A stretch of 29,323 bases of DNA. Source: QAMH01 sp964435565. GTDB taxonomy: Bacteria; Actinomycetota; Coriobacteriia; Coriobacteriales; QAMH01. The DNA lies in contig CAYSZR010000023.1 of the NCBI GenBank assembly GCA_964435565.1, positions 1 to 29,323 on the forward strand, read 5' to 3'. A program made the translations under genes and the position numbers. Below, one piece after another: positions 8,056 to 15,724 of this stretch. Position 1 is the stretch's first letter; each line of letters opens with the position of its first letter. The notes below the pieces were generated by a model. The model searched no databases and was not told the origin of the DNA. It saw nothing but the letters and a program-made list of their open reading frames with translations.

Positions 8056-8517
8056 GTGAAAAAGGACCGTACATATATAGCGAAGAACCGCAAAGCGCTG
8101 CATGACTATTTTGTTGAAGACCGCGTTGAAGCGGGTGTGGTGTTGACGGGCACCGAGGTGCGCTCGTTGCGAGAGAGCTCGGCGCAGCTCCGCGATTGTT
8201 TCATTGTCATTCGGCGGGGCGAAGCATGGCTTAACGGTGTCCATATCGCGCCATACAGCAACGGCTCCTTTTTTAATGTCGACCCCGAACGCAGGCGTAA
8301 GCTCTTGCTCCACAAGAAAGAAATACTGAAGCTTGATCAGCAGGCAGCTCGGCAAGGCTATTCGCTTATCCCGTTGTCTATGTATTTTTCTGAAGAGGGC
8401 CGCGTGAAGATCGAGGTTGGCGTCTGCAAGGGCAAGAAGATGTATGACAAACGCGCCTCTATTAAAGAACGCGATGCAAAACGCGAGATTCAACGAAGCA
8501 TGAAGAACAACGTCTGA
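8056..8517 (+). CDS. smpB: SsrA-binding protein SmpB
   Basis: This 153-residue protein binds the tRNA-like domain of tmRNA and delivers it to stalled ribosomes. Family features are the N-terminal NRKALHDYFVEDRVEAGVVL, GTEVRSLR, the ECFI-type region reading LRDCFIVIRRGEAWLNG with HIAPY, and the basic C-terminal tail from KGKKMYDKRASIKERDAKRE. I chose GTG at 8056 (VKKDRTYIAKN) because it has an AGGAAA site upstream and gives the usual SmpB length; the ATG at 8017 adds 13 atypical residues and coincides with the expected transcription start. The tmRNA gene follows directly, the classic smpB-ssrA pairing. Confidence 0.95.
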   Translation: MKKDRTYIAKNRKALHDYFVEDRVEAGVVLTGTEVRSLRESSAQLRDCFIVIRRGEAWLNGVHIAPYSNGSFFNVDPERRRKLLLHKKEILKLDQQAARQGYSLIPLSMYFSEEGRVKIEVGVCKGKKMYDKRASIKERDAKREIQRSMKNNV

Positions 8518-8534
8518 TTGCGTCATAACGAGGG

Positions 8535-8540
8535 TATAAT
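8535..8540 (+). promoter_or_regulatory. -10 box upstream of ssrA
   Basis: A perfect TATAAT lies 34 bases before the tmRNA 5' end. No good -35 is visible at the right distance. A promoter here would give a short precursor leader for RNase P to remove. Confidence 0.5.
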
Positions 8541-8573
8541 GCGTATCCCGAACTTTGAAAATGGTTCGAAACT

Positions 8574-8954
8574 GGGGGTGACTGGTTTCGACAGGATAGC
8601 TTTGACAGGGGCAGCAGGCCGTGGTCTCCTCGCCACGTTAAACAGGGGTACAGCCAATTAACTGGCAAAGTTGTATCTTTTAAGGGTGCTCAGGCTCAGC
8701 CTGTCGCCCTGGCTGCCTAATTTAGGTTCAGCCCTCCCAACTGACGGTTATATCCCTGGTCGTCATGCGGGATCAAATTAGGGGATTGCTCTTGGGAGTG
8801 TAGCCGGTATATCCCAAGTTAAGATTAAACCGACGGAAGGCTGTCATGTTTGTCGTTGTACGCGACTGTCTTCCTATTTAAACAGCGACTAAGCCTGAAG
8901 ACACCTCTGAGGGGGCTATCGTGGACCGGAGTTCGATTCTCCGCACCTCCACCA
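8574..8954 (+). ncRNA. ssrA: Transfer-messenger RNA (ssrA)
   Basis: The RNA rescues stalled ribosomes together with SmpB. The tRNA-like ends are clear: the 5' end GGGGGUG (8574-8580) pairs with CACCUCC (8944-8950), followed by encoded ACCA. GACTGGTTTCGACAGG near the 5' end and GGAGTTCGATTCTCC before the acceptor are the conserved tmRNA D-like and T-arm sequences. The length of 381 bases is within the one-piece tmRNA range. The tag reading frame ends at the TAA at 8718-8720. The gene lies 56 bases downstream of smpB and ends at a strong terminator. Confidence 0.97.
8664..8720 (+). other. tmRNA proteolysis-tag reading frame
   Basis: Reading back from TAA gives a peptide ending in VALAA, the expected degron. 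If the resume codon is GGC at 8664, the tag is GKVVSFKGAQAQPVALAA (18 residues), long for a tmRNA tag. The resume codon is inferred, the C-terminus is seen. Confidence 0.7.
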
Positions 8955-8963
8955 AAACGTTTG

Positions 8964-9010
8964 AAGTGCGGACTCGTTTTCTATGCAAAACGAGTCCGCA
9001 CTTGTCTTTT
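8964..9010 (+). terminator. Intrinsic terminator of ssrA
   Basis: A perfect 17-bp stem (8964-8980 with 8987-9003) with a 6-base loop is followed by GTCTTTT. It sits just after the encoded CCA of tmRNA. Confidence 0.93.
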
Positions 9011-9066
9011 CATTTTAAAGACGGGTTCAAGTGTATTGAACGACCAAAGGCATCAAGAGCGCAGAG

Positions 9067-10857
9067 CTATAGGCATTTGGCAAGTTCATCGACGAGTTGT
9101 GCGAAATAAGACAGTGCAGACGCTATTGAATCGGGCTTTTCCATATCGACTCCAGCGCCTTTGAGCAATTCGATGGGCGTCTTGCTAGACCCTCCTGAAA
9201 GAAATCCCAGGTAATCTGCAACTGCAGTTTCGCCTTCATGCAGAATACGGTTGGAAAGCGCAATGGCTGCCGCAAAACCTGTTGCATATTGATACACATA
9301 GTATTGGTAATAGAAATGCGGGATGCGTGCCCATTCGACTGCGATCTCATCATCGACGACGATCTCCGGCCCAAAGTAATCGATATTGAGTTGTCGATAG
9401 ATAGCGCAAAGCGCATCTGCGGTGATTCCTTCGCCGCGTGCGGCGATTTCGTTTACCTTCAACTCGAACTCTGCGAACATCGTTTGTCGGTACAACGTGC
9501 CCCTGAATTGTTCGAGAAAATGATTGAGAATATACGCGCGTTCCTCTGGGGCAGTGCGTGTCTTGAGAAGATGCTGCGTAAGCAGGGCTTCGTTACAGGT
9601 TGAAGCGACTTCTGCAACGAAGATGACGTAATCTGAATAGACGCTCGGCTGGTTCTTGCAGCTCAGGTACGTGTGAATCGAATGTCCCATTTCGTGTATC
9701 AAGGTGAATACATCGTCCAGTTTTCCCTGGAAGTTCATGAGGATCACCGGATGCATTCCATATCCGCCAGCTGAATATGCGCCGCTTCGTTTGCCGGGGG
9801 TTTCGAATACGTCTACCCAGCGTTCGCTCAAACCCTTGCGGACAAGCGCTAGGTATTCTTGGCCCATGGGTTCGAGTGCGTTCAGGATGAGTTCGCATGC
9901 CTGCTCGTAGGTGAAGTGCATGTCGACGTCTTTGACGATGGGCACATACAGATCATAGAAGTGCAATTCGTCAACTTCCAGTGCATGTTTGCGCAGGTTG
10001 ACATAATCGTACATGGGTGCGAAGTTTTCTTTGACGGTCGAGATGAGATTGGTATAGACCTCTGTAGGGACCTCGGTTGAATCAAGACGATATGCAAGTG
10101 AAGAAGGGTATGCACGCGTATCTGAGAAGAATTTGAGTTGCTTGACCTGGGCTCCGAGCATTGCAGCTGAAGTATTGCGGAACTGGCCATACGCAGAGCA
10201 CATGCTCGAGAACGCCGTTTTTCGCAGGGCACGATCAGCGGACATCATAAGCGGAATATAACTTCCGTGGGTGACGGGATGCGCGTCGCCAGTTGAATCG
10301 GTGGCATCTTCAAAGGCCAGATCTGCATCGTTGAAAAGCGAGAAGACATTTTCGGGCTGCATGGCCATGTCTTGGGCGCGAGCGAGGATAAGCTCTTCAG
10401 AGTCACTAAGTATATGTTCGCGACGATGAAACAGCATATCGAGCGCTCGCCGGTATAGCTTGAGATCGGGGCACTGCTCATAGAAGCGATCCATCGCAGC
10501 GTCGTCAAGTTTCAGCAGCTCAGGTGCAAACCAGGCTCCCGCGCTGGCGATTTCAGTGTACACAGTCATGACCTGGGCTGAATAGTCCTGGTACTTTGCG
10601 TCGCGGGTGTCTTCGTCGGATTTGCGTTGCGCGTAGTTCACGAGTTTGCCAAGCTCAATACTGATTTCGTCGTCAAGCCTTAAATACGCGAGCAGGGATT
10701 CGGGAGAGGCCGTTGCCTTGCTCTGGAATGCGGCAATCTTTTTCGCGTAGCTGCGAGATTCTTCTAAAGCTGCAATAAAGACATCATCGCTTCCGTAGAT
10801 ACTACCCAGATCCCAGCGGTATCGTTCATCTATTTGATCGCGTGATTCGTATGTCAT
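9067..10857 (-). CDS. pepF: Oligoendopeptidase F (M3 family zinc peptidase)
   Basis: This 596-residue cytosolic metallopeptidase degrades peptides of roughly 7-17 residues in characterised relatives. The zinc-binding HEMGH is at residues 388-392, inside FTLIHEMGHSIHT; the third ligand should be the Glu in FVAEVASTCNE about 25 residues on. The N-terminal RYRWDLGSIY and the C-terminal FYYQYYVYQYATGFAAA and FLSGGSSKTPIELLK stretches are PepF signatures. No signal peptide is seen. The ATG at 10857 has a modest GAGG upstream. It stands alone, convergent with ssrA and divergent from murI, so it is probably its own transcription unit, supporting the peptide-based metabolism common in this bacterial group. 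Confidence 0.95.
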   Translation of the reverse strand: MTYESRDQIDERYRWDLGSIYGSDDVFIAALEESRSYAKKIAAFQSKATASPESLLAYLRLDDEISIELGKLVNYAQRKSDEDTRDAKYQDYSAQVMTVYTEIASAGAWFAPELLKLDDAAMDRFYEQCPDLKLYRRALDMLFHRREHILSDSEELILARAQDMAMQPENVFSLFNDADLAFEDATDSTGDAHPVTHGSYIPLMMSADRALRKTAFSSMCSAYGQFRNTSAAMLGAQVKQLKFFSDTRAYPSSLAYRLDSTEVPTEVYTNLISTVKENFAPMYDYVNLRKHALEVDELHFYDLYVPIVKDVDMHFTYEQACELILNALEPMGQEYLALVRKGLSERWVDVFETPGKRSGAYSAGGYGMHPVILMNFQGKLDDVFTLIHEMGHSIHTYLSCKNQPSVYSDYVIFVAEVASTCNEALLTQHLLKTRTAPEERAYILNHFLEQFRGTLYRQTMFAEFELKVNEIAARGEGITADALCAIYRQLNIDYFGPEIVVDDEIAVEWARIPHFYYQYYVYQYATGFAAAIALSNRILHEGETAVADYLGFLSGGSSKTPIELLKGAGVDMEKPDSIASALSYFAQLVDELAKCL

Positions 10858-10974
10858 GTACGCCTCTATTTCATAAGCCGTTTTTCTATTCGATGTGCAA
10901 ACTATATCGGATGAAGCTGATTGAATCGAGGTGGCAGGTGGCCGTGGCGTGCCGATGATGTAATATGGAGCACT

Positions 10975-11810
10975 ATGAATAATGCACCTATCGGCATATT
11001 TGATTCAGGCTTTGGCGGGCTTACCGTCGCGTGTGCTATTCACGAGCGCCTGCCGCAAGAGTCGATCGTGTTCTTTGGCGACACGGCGCGTTGCCCATAT
11101 GGTCCACGCGACCTGCGGGAAGTTCGTGGTTTACCAAGCGCGACGTCAAGATGATCGTTATCGCCTGTAATACGGCGACCGCTGCCGGGCTTGCTCTTGC
11201 ACAGATGGAATTCGATGTACCCGTGCTTGGCGTTATCGAACCGGGTGCTCGTGGCGCTGTTCGCATGACACGCAATCGTAAAGTTGGCGTTATCGCGACA
11301 CAGGCGACGGTTGAGTCTGGCGTTTACTCCGATACTATCCGCAATCTCGATGCGGGCGTGACCGTCTATTCGGGGGCGACCCCGCGCTTTGTCGAAATCG
11401 TTGAAGACGGCATTCGTAAATCGAACAGTCCTATCGAGCGCCTTACCGCCGAGGCAAGTAACGTCTATCTGAGACCTGCGTTTCAGGAAATCGCACGCGA
11501 TTATCTTGATCCCTTCAAGAAGGCTAATGTCGACACGCTCGTTTTGGGCTGTACGCACTATCCGGTGCTGCGTCCGCTCATTCAGCAGGCGGTTGGTGAA
11601 AACGTATCGATTATCTCGTCTTCAGAAGAAGCCGCAAAAGAGGTTGTCGAGACGCTTGCATACCGGGGCCATTTAAGCGATGGCACTGCAGGGGTGCATA
11701 GTACGTTTTATACGACAGGTGTAGACCTTGATGACTTCAGGCAGATTGGCGGCCATATCTTTGGCGAACCGATCGACGACCTTGATTATGTTGACGTGAA
11801 TTCGCTGTAA
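10975..11810 (+). pseudogene. murI: Glutamate racemase, disrupted by internal deletion and frameshift
   Basis: MurI makes D-glutamate for peptidoglycan. The first frame, from ATG 10975 (GGAG upstream), gives MNNAPIGIFDSGFGG through GDTARCPYGPRDLREV and then hits a stop at 11152-11154. The rest of the enzyme continues in another frame from about 11126 as SWFTKRDVKMIVIACNTATA to 11810. It includes the catalytic Cys of ACNTATA and of LGCTHYP. Relative to normal MurI, about eight residues are missing at the junction, and the phase change fits a loss of about 25 bases (the number must be 1 modulo 3). Both halves are otherwise well conserved, so the break is recent or is an assembly error. The rph gene follows after 16 bases, suggesting a murI-rph-rdgB operon. 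Confidence 0.85.
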
Positions 11811-11826
11811 TACCAAAAGGAGAGAT

Positions 11827-12561
11827 ATGACTATTGATATCGGTTTGGGGCGTTCGTTTGGACGTAGTCCCGAAGAAAAGCGCCCTACAAAGATCACGCG
11901 GCATTTTCTTGAGAACGTCTCCGGATCTTGTCTAATTGAAACAGGCAATACGAAGGTATTGTGCGCGGTGACAATCGAAGAGCGTGTCAAGTCTTGGCGC
12001 AGGGGGTCTGGCGCTGGCTGGATTACCGCTGAGTATGCGATGTTGCCCGCTTCTACGGCAAAGCGTACATCGCGCGAGCATGCAATGCGTAAGGGCCGCA
12101 GCATGGAAATCGAGCGTCTTATAGGACGCAGCCTTCGTACCGCGGTCGACATGACCGGCCTGGGCGGAGAAACGACTTTTACCGTTGATTGCGATGTCAT
12201 ACAAGCCGATGGCGGAACGCGCACGGCTTCTATCACGGGCGCATGGATTGCCCTTCACGATGCAATTCAGATGTGGACGGACGCGGGCAAGATCAAAGGC
12301 AATCCCATTTTCGATCAAATTGCAGCCATTAGTGTGGGGCAAGTCGATGGACGCGTTTTGCTCGATCTTGATTATCAAGAAGATTCACGTGCCGAAGTCG
12401 ACTTGAACCTTGTCATGAACGGCAAAGGTGAAATCATCGAAATACAAGGCACGGGCGAACAATGCCCATTTTCACGGGGAAAGCTTGACCGCATGATCGA
12501 TGTCGCATCTGTCGGAATCGAGCAATTGCTCGAAGAGCAGCGCCGTGCGATAGGGGATTAG
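11827..12561 (+). CDS. rph: Ribonuclease PH
   Basis: This 244-residue phosphorolytic 3'-5' exoribonuclease trims tRNA 3' ends. The typical segments are RPTKITRHFLENVSGS near the N-terminus, SREHAMRKGRSMEIERLIGR, the phosphate- and metal-binding TVDCDVIQADGGTRTASITG, and LDLDYQEDSRAEVDLN. Length is normal. The ATG has AAGGAGA upstream. It is followed after 3 bases by rdgB, a frequent bacterial neighbour, and preceded by the murI remnant, so a murI-rph-rdgB transcript is likely. Confidence 0.97.
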   Translation: MTIDIGLGRSFGRSPEEKRPTKITRHFLENVSGSCLIETGNTKVLCAVTIEERVKSWRRGSGAGWITAEYAMLPASTAKRTSREHAMRKGRSMEIERLIGRSLRTAVDMTGLGGETTFTVDCDVIQADGGTRTASITGAWIALHDAIQMWTDAGKIKGNPIFDQIAAISVGQVDGRVLLDLDYQEDSRAEVDLNLVMNGKGEIIEIQGTGEQCPFSRGKLDRMIDVASVGIEQLLEEQRRAIGD

Positions 12562-12564
12562 GCG

Positions 12565-13170
12565 ATGGCCGAAAAAAAGGTGGTTATTGCGACGAATAAC
12601 GCGCACAAGCTTGAAGAGATATCTCGCATGCTTGCCCCCGCGACGGGATGGGAATTCGTAAGTTTGAAAGAATGTGGGTCGTTCCCAGAGCCCATTGAAG
12701 ACGCGGATAATTTCGAAGGAAACGCGCGTATCAAGGCGCGCGCCGCACGCGATAATACGGGCTTGCCGGCCCTCGCCGATGACAGTGGCCTTGTCGTCGA
12801 TGCTCTTGATGGTGCGCCCGGCGTTTATTCAAGCCGCTTTGCAGGCCAAGATGCAAATGATGCTGATAACAATGAAAAATTGCTCAGTCTTTTGTCCAAT
12901 GTGCCCGATAAGGACCGAACTGCCCGTTTTGTCTGCACGCTTGTTTTCGTGGATATGGATGATTCGGAAATCATCGCCCAGGGGACGTGCGAGGGTAAGA
13001 TTGGCTATGAACGCCGGGGCGAAAATGGCTTTGGCTATGACCCCCTGTTTATAAGCGATGCACACGACGGCTTGACGATGGCGCAAGTGAGCGCAGGCGA
13101 AAAAGATGCGGTTTCGCATCGCGGGGAGGCCCTGCGTGCGTTTATCAAAGAATTTGAAAGCCAGAAGTAA
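12565..13170 (+). CDS. rdgB: XTP/dITP pyrophosphatase (RdgB/HAM1)
   Basis: This 201-residue cytosolic housecleaning enzyme hydrolyses non-canonical purine nucleoside triphosphates (XTP, ITP, dITP) to monophosphates. The N-terminal VVIATNNAHKLEEI, the central ALADDSGLVVDALDGAPGV with its metal-binding acidic residues, ENGFGYDPLF, and SHRGEALRAF near the C-terminus are all family motifs in the right order. Length is typical. The start ATG lies 3 bases after the rph stop, so translation is probably coupled. No terminator is obvious before the tRNA gene about 100 bases on. Confidence 0.96.
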   Translation: MAEKKVVIATNNAHKLEEISRMLAPATGWEFVSLKECGSFPEPIEDADNFEGNARIKARAARDNTGLPALADDSGLVVDALDGAPGVYSSRFAGQDANDADNNEKLLSLLSNVPDKDRTARFVCTLVFVDMDDSEIIAQGTCEGKIGYERRGENGFGYDPLFISDAHDGLTMAQVSAGEKDAVSHRGEALRAFIKEFESQK

Positions 13171-13267
13171 GCGGGCGGGTATTGGCGCTTGTTCAGGGCA
13201 GGAAGAAACTATTTCCCACAAGTGTGTAGAATTCTGATAGACTGTGCAACTGCGCGAAACGCGCAAA

Positions 13268-13343
13268 GCCGATGTAGCTCAGCTGGTAGAGCACCGCACT
13301 CGTAATGCGGGGGTCAAGAGTTCGAGTCTCTTCGTCGGCACCA
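13268..13343 (+). tRNA. tRNA-Thr (anticodon CGU)
   Basis: Acceptor arms GCCGATG (13268-13274) and CGTCGGC (13333-13339) pair with one G-U wobble. The anticodon stem CCGCA/TGCGG encloses the loop CTCGTAA, giving anticodon CGU, which reads ACG. The T arm contains GAGTTCGAGTCTC. CCA is encoded. Confidence 0.96.
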
Positions 13344-13352
13344 TTAACATTT

Positions 13353-13385
13353 AAGGCCCGCATATGCGGGCCTTACCTTTTTCTT
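13353..13385 (+). terminator. Intrinsic terminator after tRNA-Thr
   Basis: AAGGCCCGC (13353-13361) and GCGGGCCTT (13366-13374) form a perfect stem with a 4-base loop, followed by ACCTTTTTCTT. Confidence 0.9.
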
Positions 13386-13439
13386 CTGCTTATAATGTCA
13401 TAGTAAAAAATATAAATAATTATAAAACAATAGGTACAG

Positions 13440-13468
13440 TTGTCTCATATCAAGTCTCGCAGTATCAT
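13440..13468 (+). promoter_or_regulatory. Candidate promoter for the LRR-VWA-AAA operon
   Basis: TTGTCT (13440-13445) and TATCAT (13463-13468) are 17 bases apart, immediately downstream of a very AT-rich segment (13391-13435) that could act as an UP-type element. The leader would be about 40 bases. Confidence 0.5.
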
Positions 13469-13516
13469 GCAGCTGCAGCGTTTGTTTTCCGCAAAACCCG
13501 AAAGGTCTGAAAGCCC

Positions 13517-15715
13517 ATGGCGTTGAGTGACGGATCGGTTAATGTAGAGCAGGTCATCCATATGGAAGGGCTCCTGACTCTTAAGCGCAACGAATACGAG
13601 CAGGCGCGCCTTGCCGATAAAATGGCGTGCTCTGACGATCGTGAATACTCGACAGACGCCGGAACGCTTTGGAACTATGTCGTTGTGAATGATGCGTTTG
13701 TGCGCATCACGGGCTGTAAAACTTCTGCAGTCTCGCTTTTTATCCCGGAAGAGATAGAAGGCAAGCCTGTTTTCGAGCTGTCGGTCGACGCTTGCTCGTA
13801 TCTGGATTCAGTACGCGAAATCGTCTGCTCACCTCAGATAGTATCTATCGGGCAATGCGCGTTTCGTCTTTGCAAGAGCCTTGAGCGGCTGGTACTGCCA
13901 TGCGACGTAGACGGTTACGATTCTTCTTGGGTTCGAGGTTGCACCCGCCTGAGCGAGCTCGTTCTTCCCGGCAGGCTTAAACGCATCTATGCGAATATCT
14001 TTGATGTTGGAGAATTGAAACGCCTCACGCTCGGAGTAGAGGCGGAAAGCTTCGTTCCCGGCGTCTTTGCCAAAAGCACGCTCGAATATATCGATATTGA
14101 TCCAGCCAATCCCTTTCTTACCAGCGACGGAAAGGCGATATATGCTGATGGTGCGGAGCGTCTGTGCGTGTTGGCCGTCCCCTGTGAGGGTTATACGGTC
14201 CACGAAGGATGCCAGGTTATCGAGGTCAAGGCGTTTGCCAATCGAGGCGAGCTCGAGTCGGTCGAACTTCCTGACAGCGTTATTGAAATTGGGGACCATG
14301 CCTTTGCATATTCGGGACTGAAGCATTTTAGAGCGCCTGGTAATCTGCAGGCGATTGGGGCACGCGCCTTTTTCCGGTGCAGACATCTTGAGGATGTCGA
14401 ATTCAACGATCGTCTGGAGTCTATTGGTGATGAGGCGTTTACTGGAACAGCGTTGACGCAACTTATTGCCCCCGCCTCGCTCGAGAACCTGGGTCGCTCC
14501 ATTGCTGCAGATACGCAGCTTTCGTTTTCAGGAGAAGACGCGAGCTTCATGATTGCCCCAAATGGCATTTTGGAGCTTGACGCACGAGGAGGGCTCTACC
14601 GAAATACGCCAGAAGGCAAGCATTTCGTGCGCCTGCTCAACGATGAGATCGAGAGCTATCAGCTCCTAGATGAAACGGTTGAGATAGAGGAGCAGGCTTT
14701 TGCGCGGCATAGTCATATAAAAACCATCGTCTTTTCCAAAGGGCTCTTGAAGATCGGGGATGCAGCATTTCGTGACTGCCGTGATCTGACATGTGCTGAA
14801 TTTCCTCCGTCCCTTGAATATGTTGGTGCCGAAGCGTTTCTTGATACATCACTTGAGCATGTGTTCATTCCTAAAACATTAAAGTATCTAGGTGACAGCG
14901 CGCTGGTCACTCACGGCGCTCACAATGGAGACGTTGCTCCTTCGCTTCAGGGCATTGACGTCGAGGAAGGAAGCGAGAACTTCTTCTCCGTCCCCGGACT
15001 TCTTTGCGAACGACGCGAAAAGGGTGGGGCGCATGTGGTGGTCTATGCCGACAGCGTCGAAAGCGTGCATATTCCAGATGACGTGACTGCAATTGACCCC
15101 TATGCATTTGGTGGCGCACGTAATCTGCGAGAGCTTTTTCTGAGCACGCGAATCCGCCGAGTTGGCATGCGGGGATTGAGTCTTGATTGCTTGGTTACTC
15201 ATTTTCATATTGACCTTGCGGAGCCTATAGAGGGAAACAAGTATTTTGACCTTTATTTTCCTGAATCTGCGCGTAGCGCACATGAAATTCAGCTCGCATT
15301 TAATCTGAGCAGCTCAGTTGACCCGACGATGATTTTCAAACATTACGATAGCGCGATTGTAAACATGCACGAATTCGATAAGCACTCGAGTTCGGCAAAG
15401 GAAGAGTTCGATGCATACACGCAGGCGAAACTGGCTCTTGATCGGCTGACGAACCCTGTTCTTATGAGCAAGACCAGCAAGGCGATGCTCATTCAGGCAA
15501 TCACGGATAATATCGGAAACGTCTGTGAGGCTATCGCTCGGCATGATGACCGCGAGGCAATCGACGACCTTGTTGATCTTGAGCTGCTGAACAAGGACAA
15601 CCTGCTTGCAATCATCGATCGCATTGGCAAGTTGCAAGATGCCGCTATGACAGGCTACCTACTTGAAATCAAACGCCGTTTCTTCAAACAGAGCGCCGTT
15701 GATTTCGAATTGTGA
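13517..15715 (+). CDS. Cytosolic BspA-type leucine-rich-repeat protein
   Basis: This 732-residue protein has many degenerate LRR_5 (BspA/TpLRR) repeats from about residue 75 to 560. Units read like LESVELPDSVIEIGDHAF and LKTIVFSKGLLKIGDAAF, with the recurrent IG-AF step. No signal peptide or membrane helix is visible, unlike most BspA-type surface proteins. The last 100 residues (from about 640) are helical, with repeated Leu/Ala patterns that could be ankyrin-like. The ATG at 13517 has GAAAGG upstream at a slightly long distance. It is first of three genes with 9- and 27-base gaps, followed by the VWA and AAA+ genes. A recognition or scaffold role for the ATPase machine is inferred from repeats and context; no enzymatic motif is seen. 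Confidence 0.85.
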   Translation: MALSDGSVNVEQVIHMEGLLTLKRNEYEQARLADKMACSDDREYSTDAGTLWNYVVVNDAFVRITGCKTSAVSLFIPEEIEGKPVFELSVDACSYLDSVREIVCSPQIVSIGQCAFRLCKSLERLVLPCDVDGYDSSWVRGCTRLSELVLPGRLKRIYANIFDVGELKRLTLGVEAESFVPGVFAKSTLEYIDIDPANPFLTSDGKAIYADGAERLCVLAVPCEGYTVHEGCQVIEVKAFANRGELESVELPDSVIEIGDHAFAYSGLKHFRAPGNLQAIGARAFFRCRHLEDVEFNDRLESIGDEAFTGTALTQLIAPASLENLGRSIAADTQLSFSGEDASFMIAPNGILELDARGGLYRNTPEGKHFVRLLNDEIESYQLLDETVEIEEQAFARHSHIKTIVFSKGLLKIGDAAFRDCRDLTCAEFPPSLEYVGAEAFLDTSLEHVFIPKTLKYLGDSALVTHGAHNGDVAPSLQGIDVEEGSENFFSVPGLLCERREKGGAHVVVYADSVESVHIPDDVTAIDPYAFGGARNLRELFLSTRIRRVGMRGLSLDCLVTHFHIDLAEPIEGNKYFDLYFPESARSAHEIQLAFNLSSSVDPTMIFKHYDSAIVNMHEFDKHSSSAKEEFDAYTQAKLALDRLTNPVLMSKTSKAMLIQAITDNIGNVCEAIARHDDREAIDDLVDLELLNKDNLLAIIDRIGKLQDAAMTGYLLEIKRRFFKQSAVDFEL

Positions 15716-15724
15716 GGATGGAGC

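Noticed and set aside
9024..9040. GTTCAA/TTGAAC hairpin as a pepF terminator
   Set aside because: Only six pairs and no T tract on the minus strand; too weak to list as a feature.
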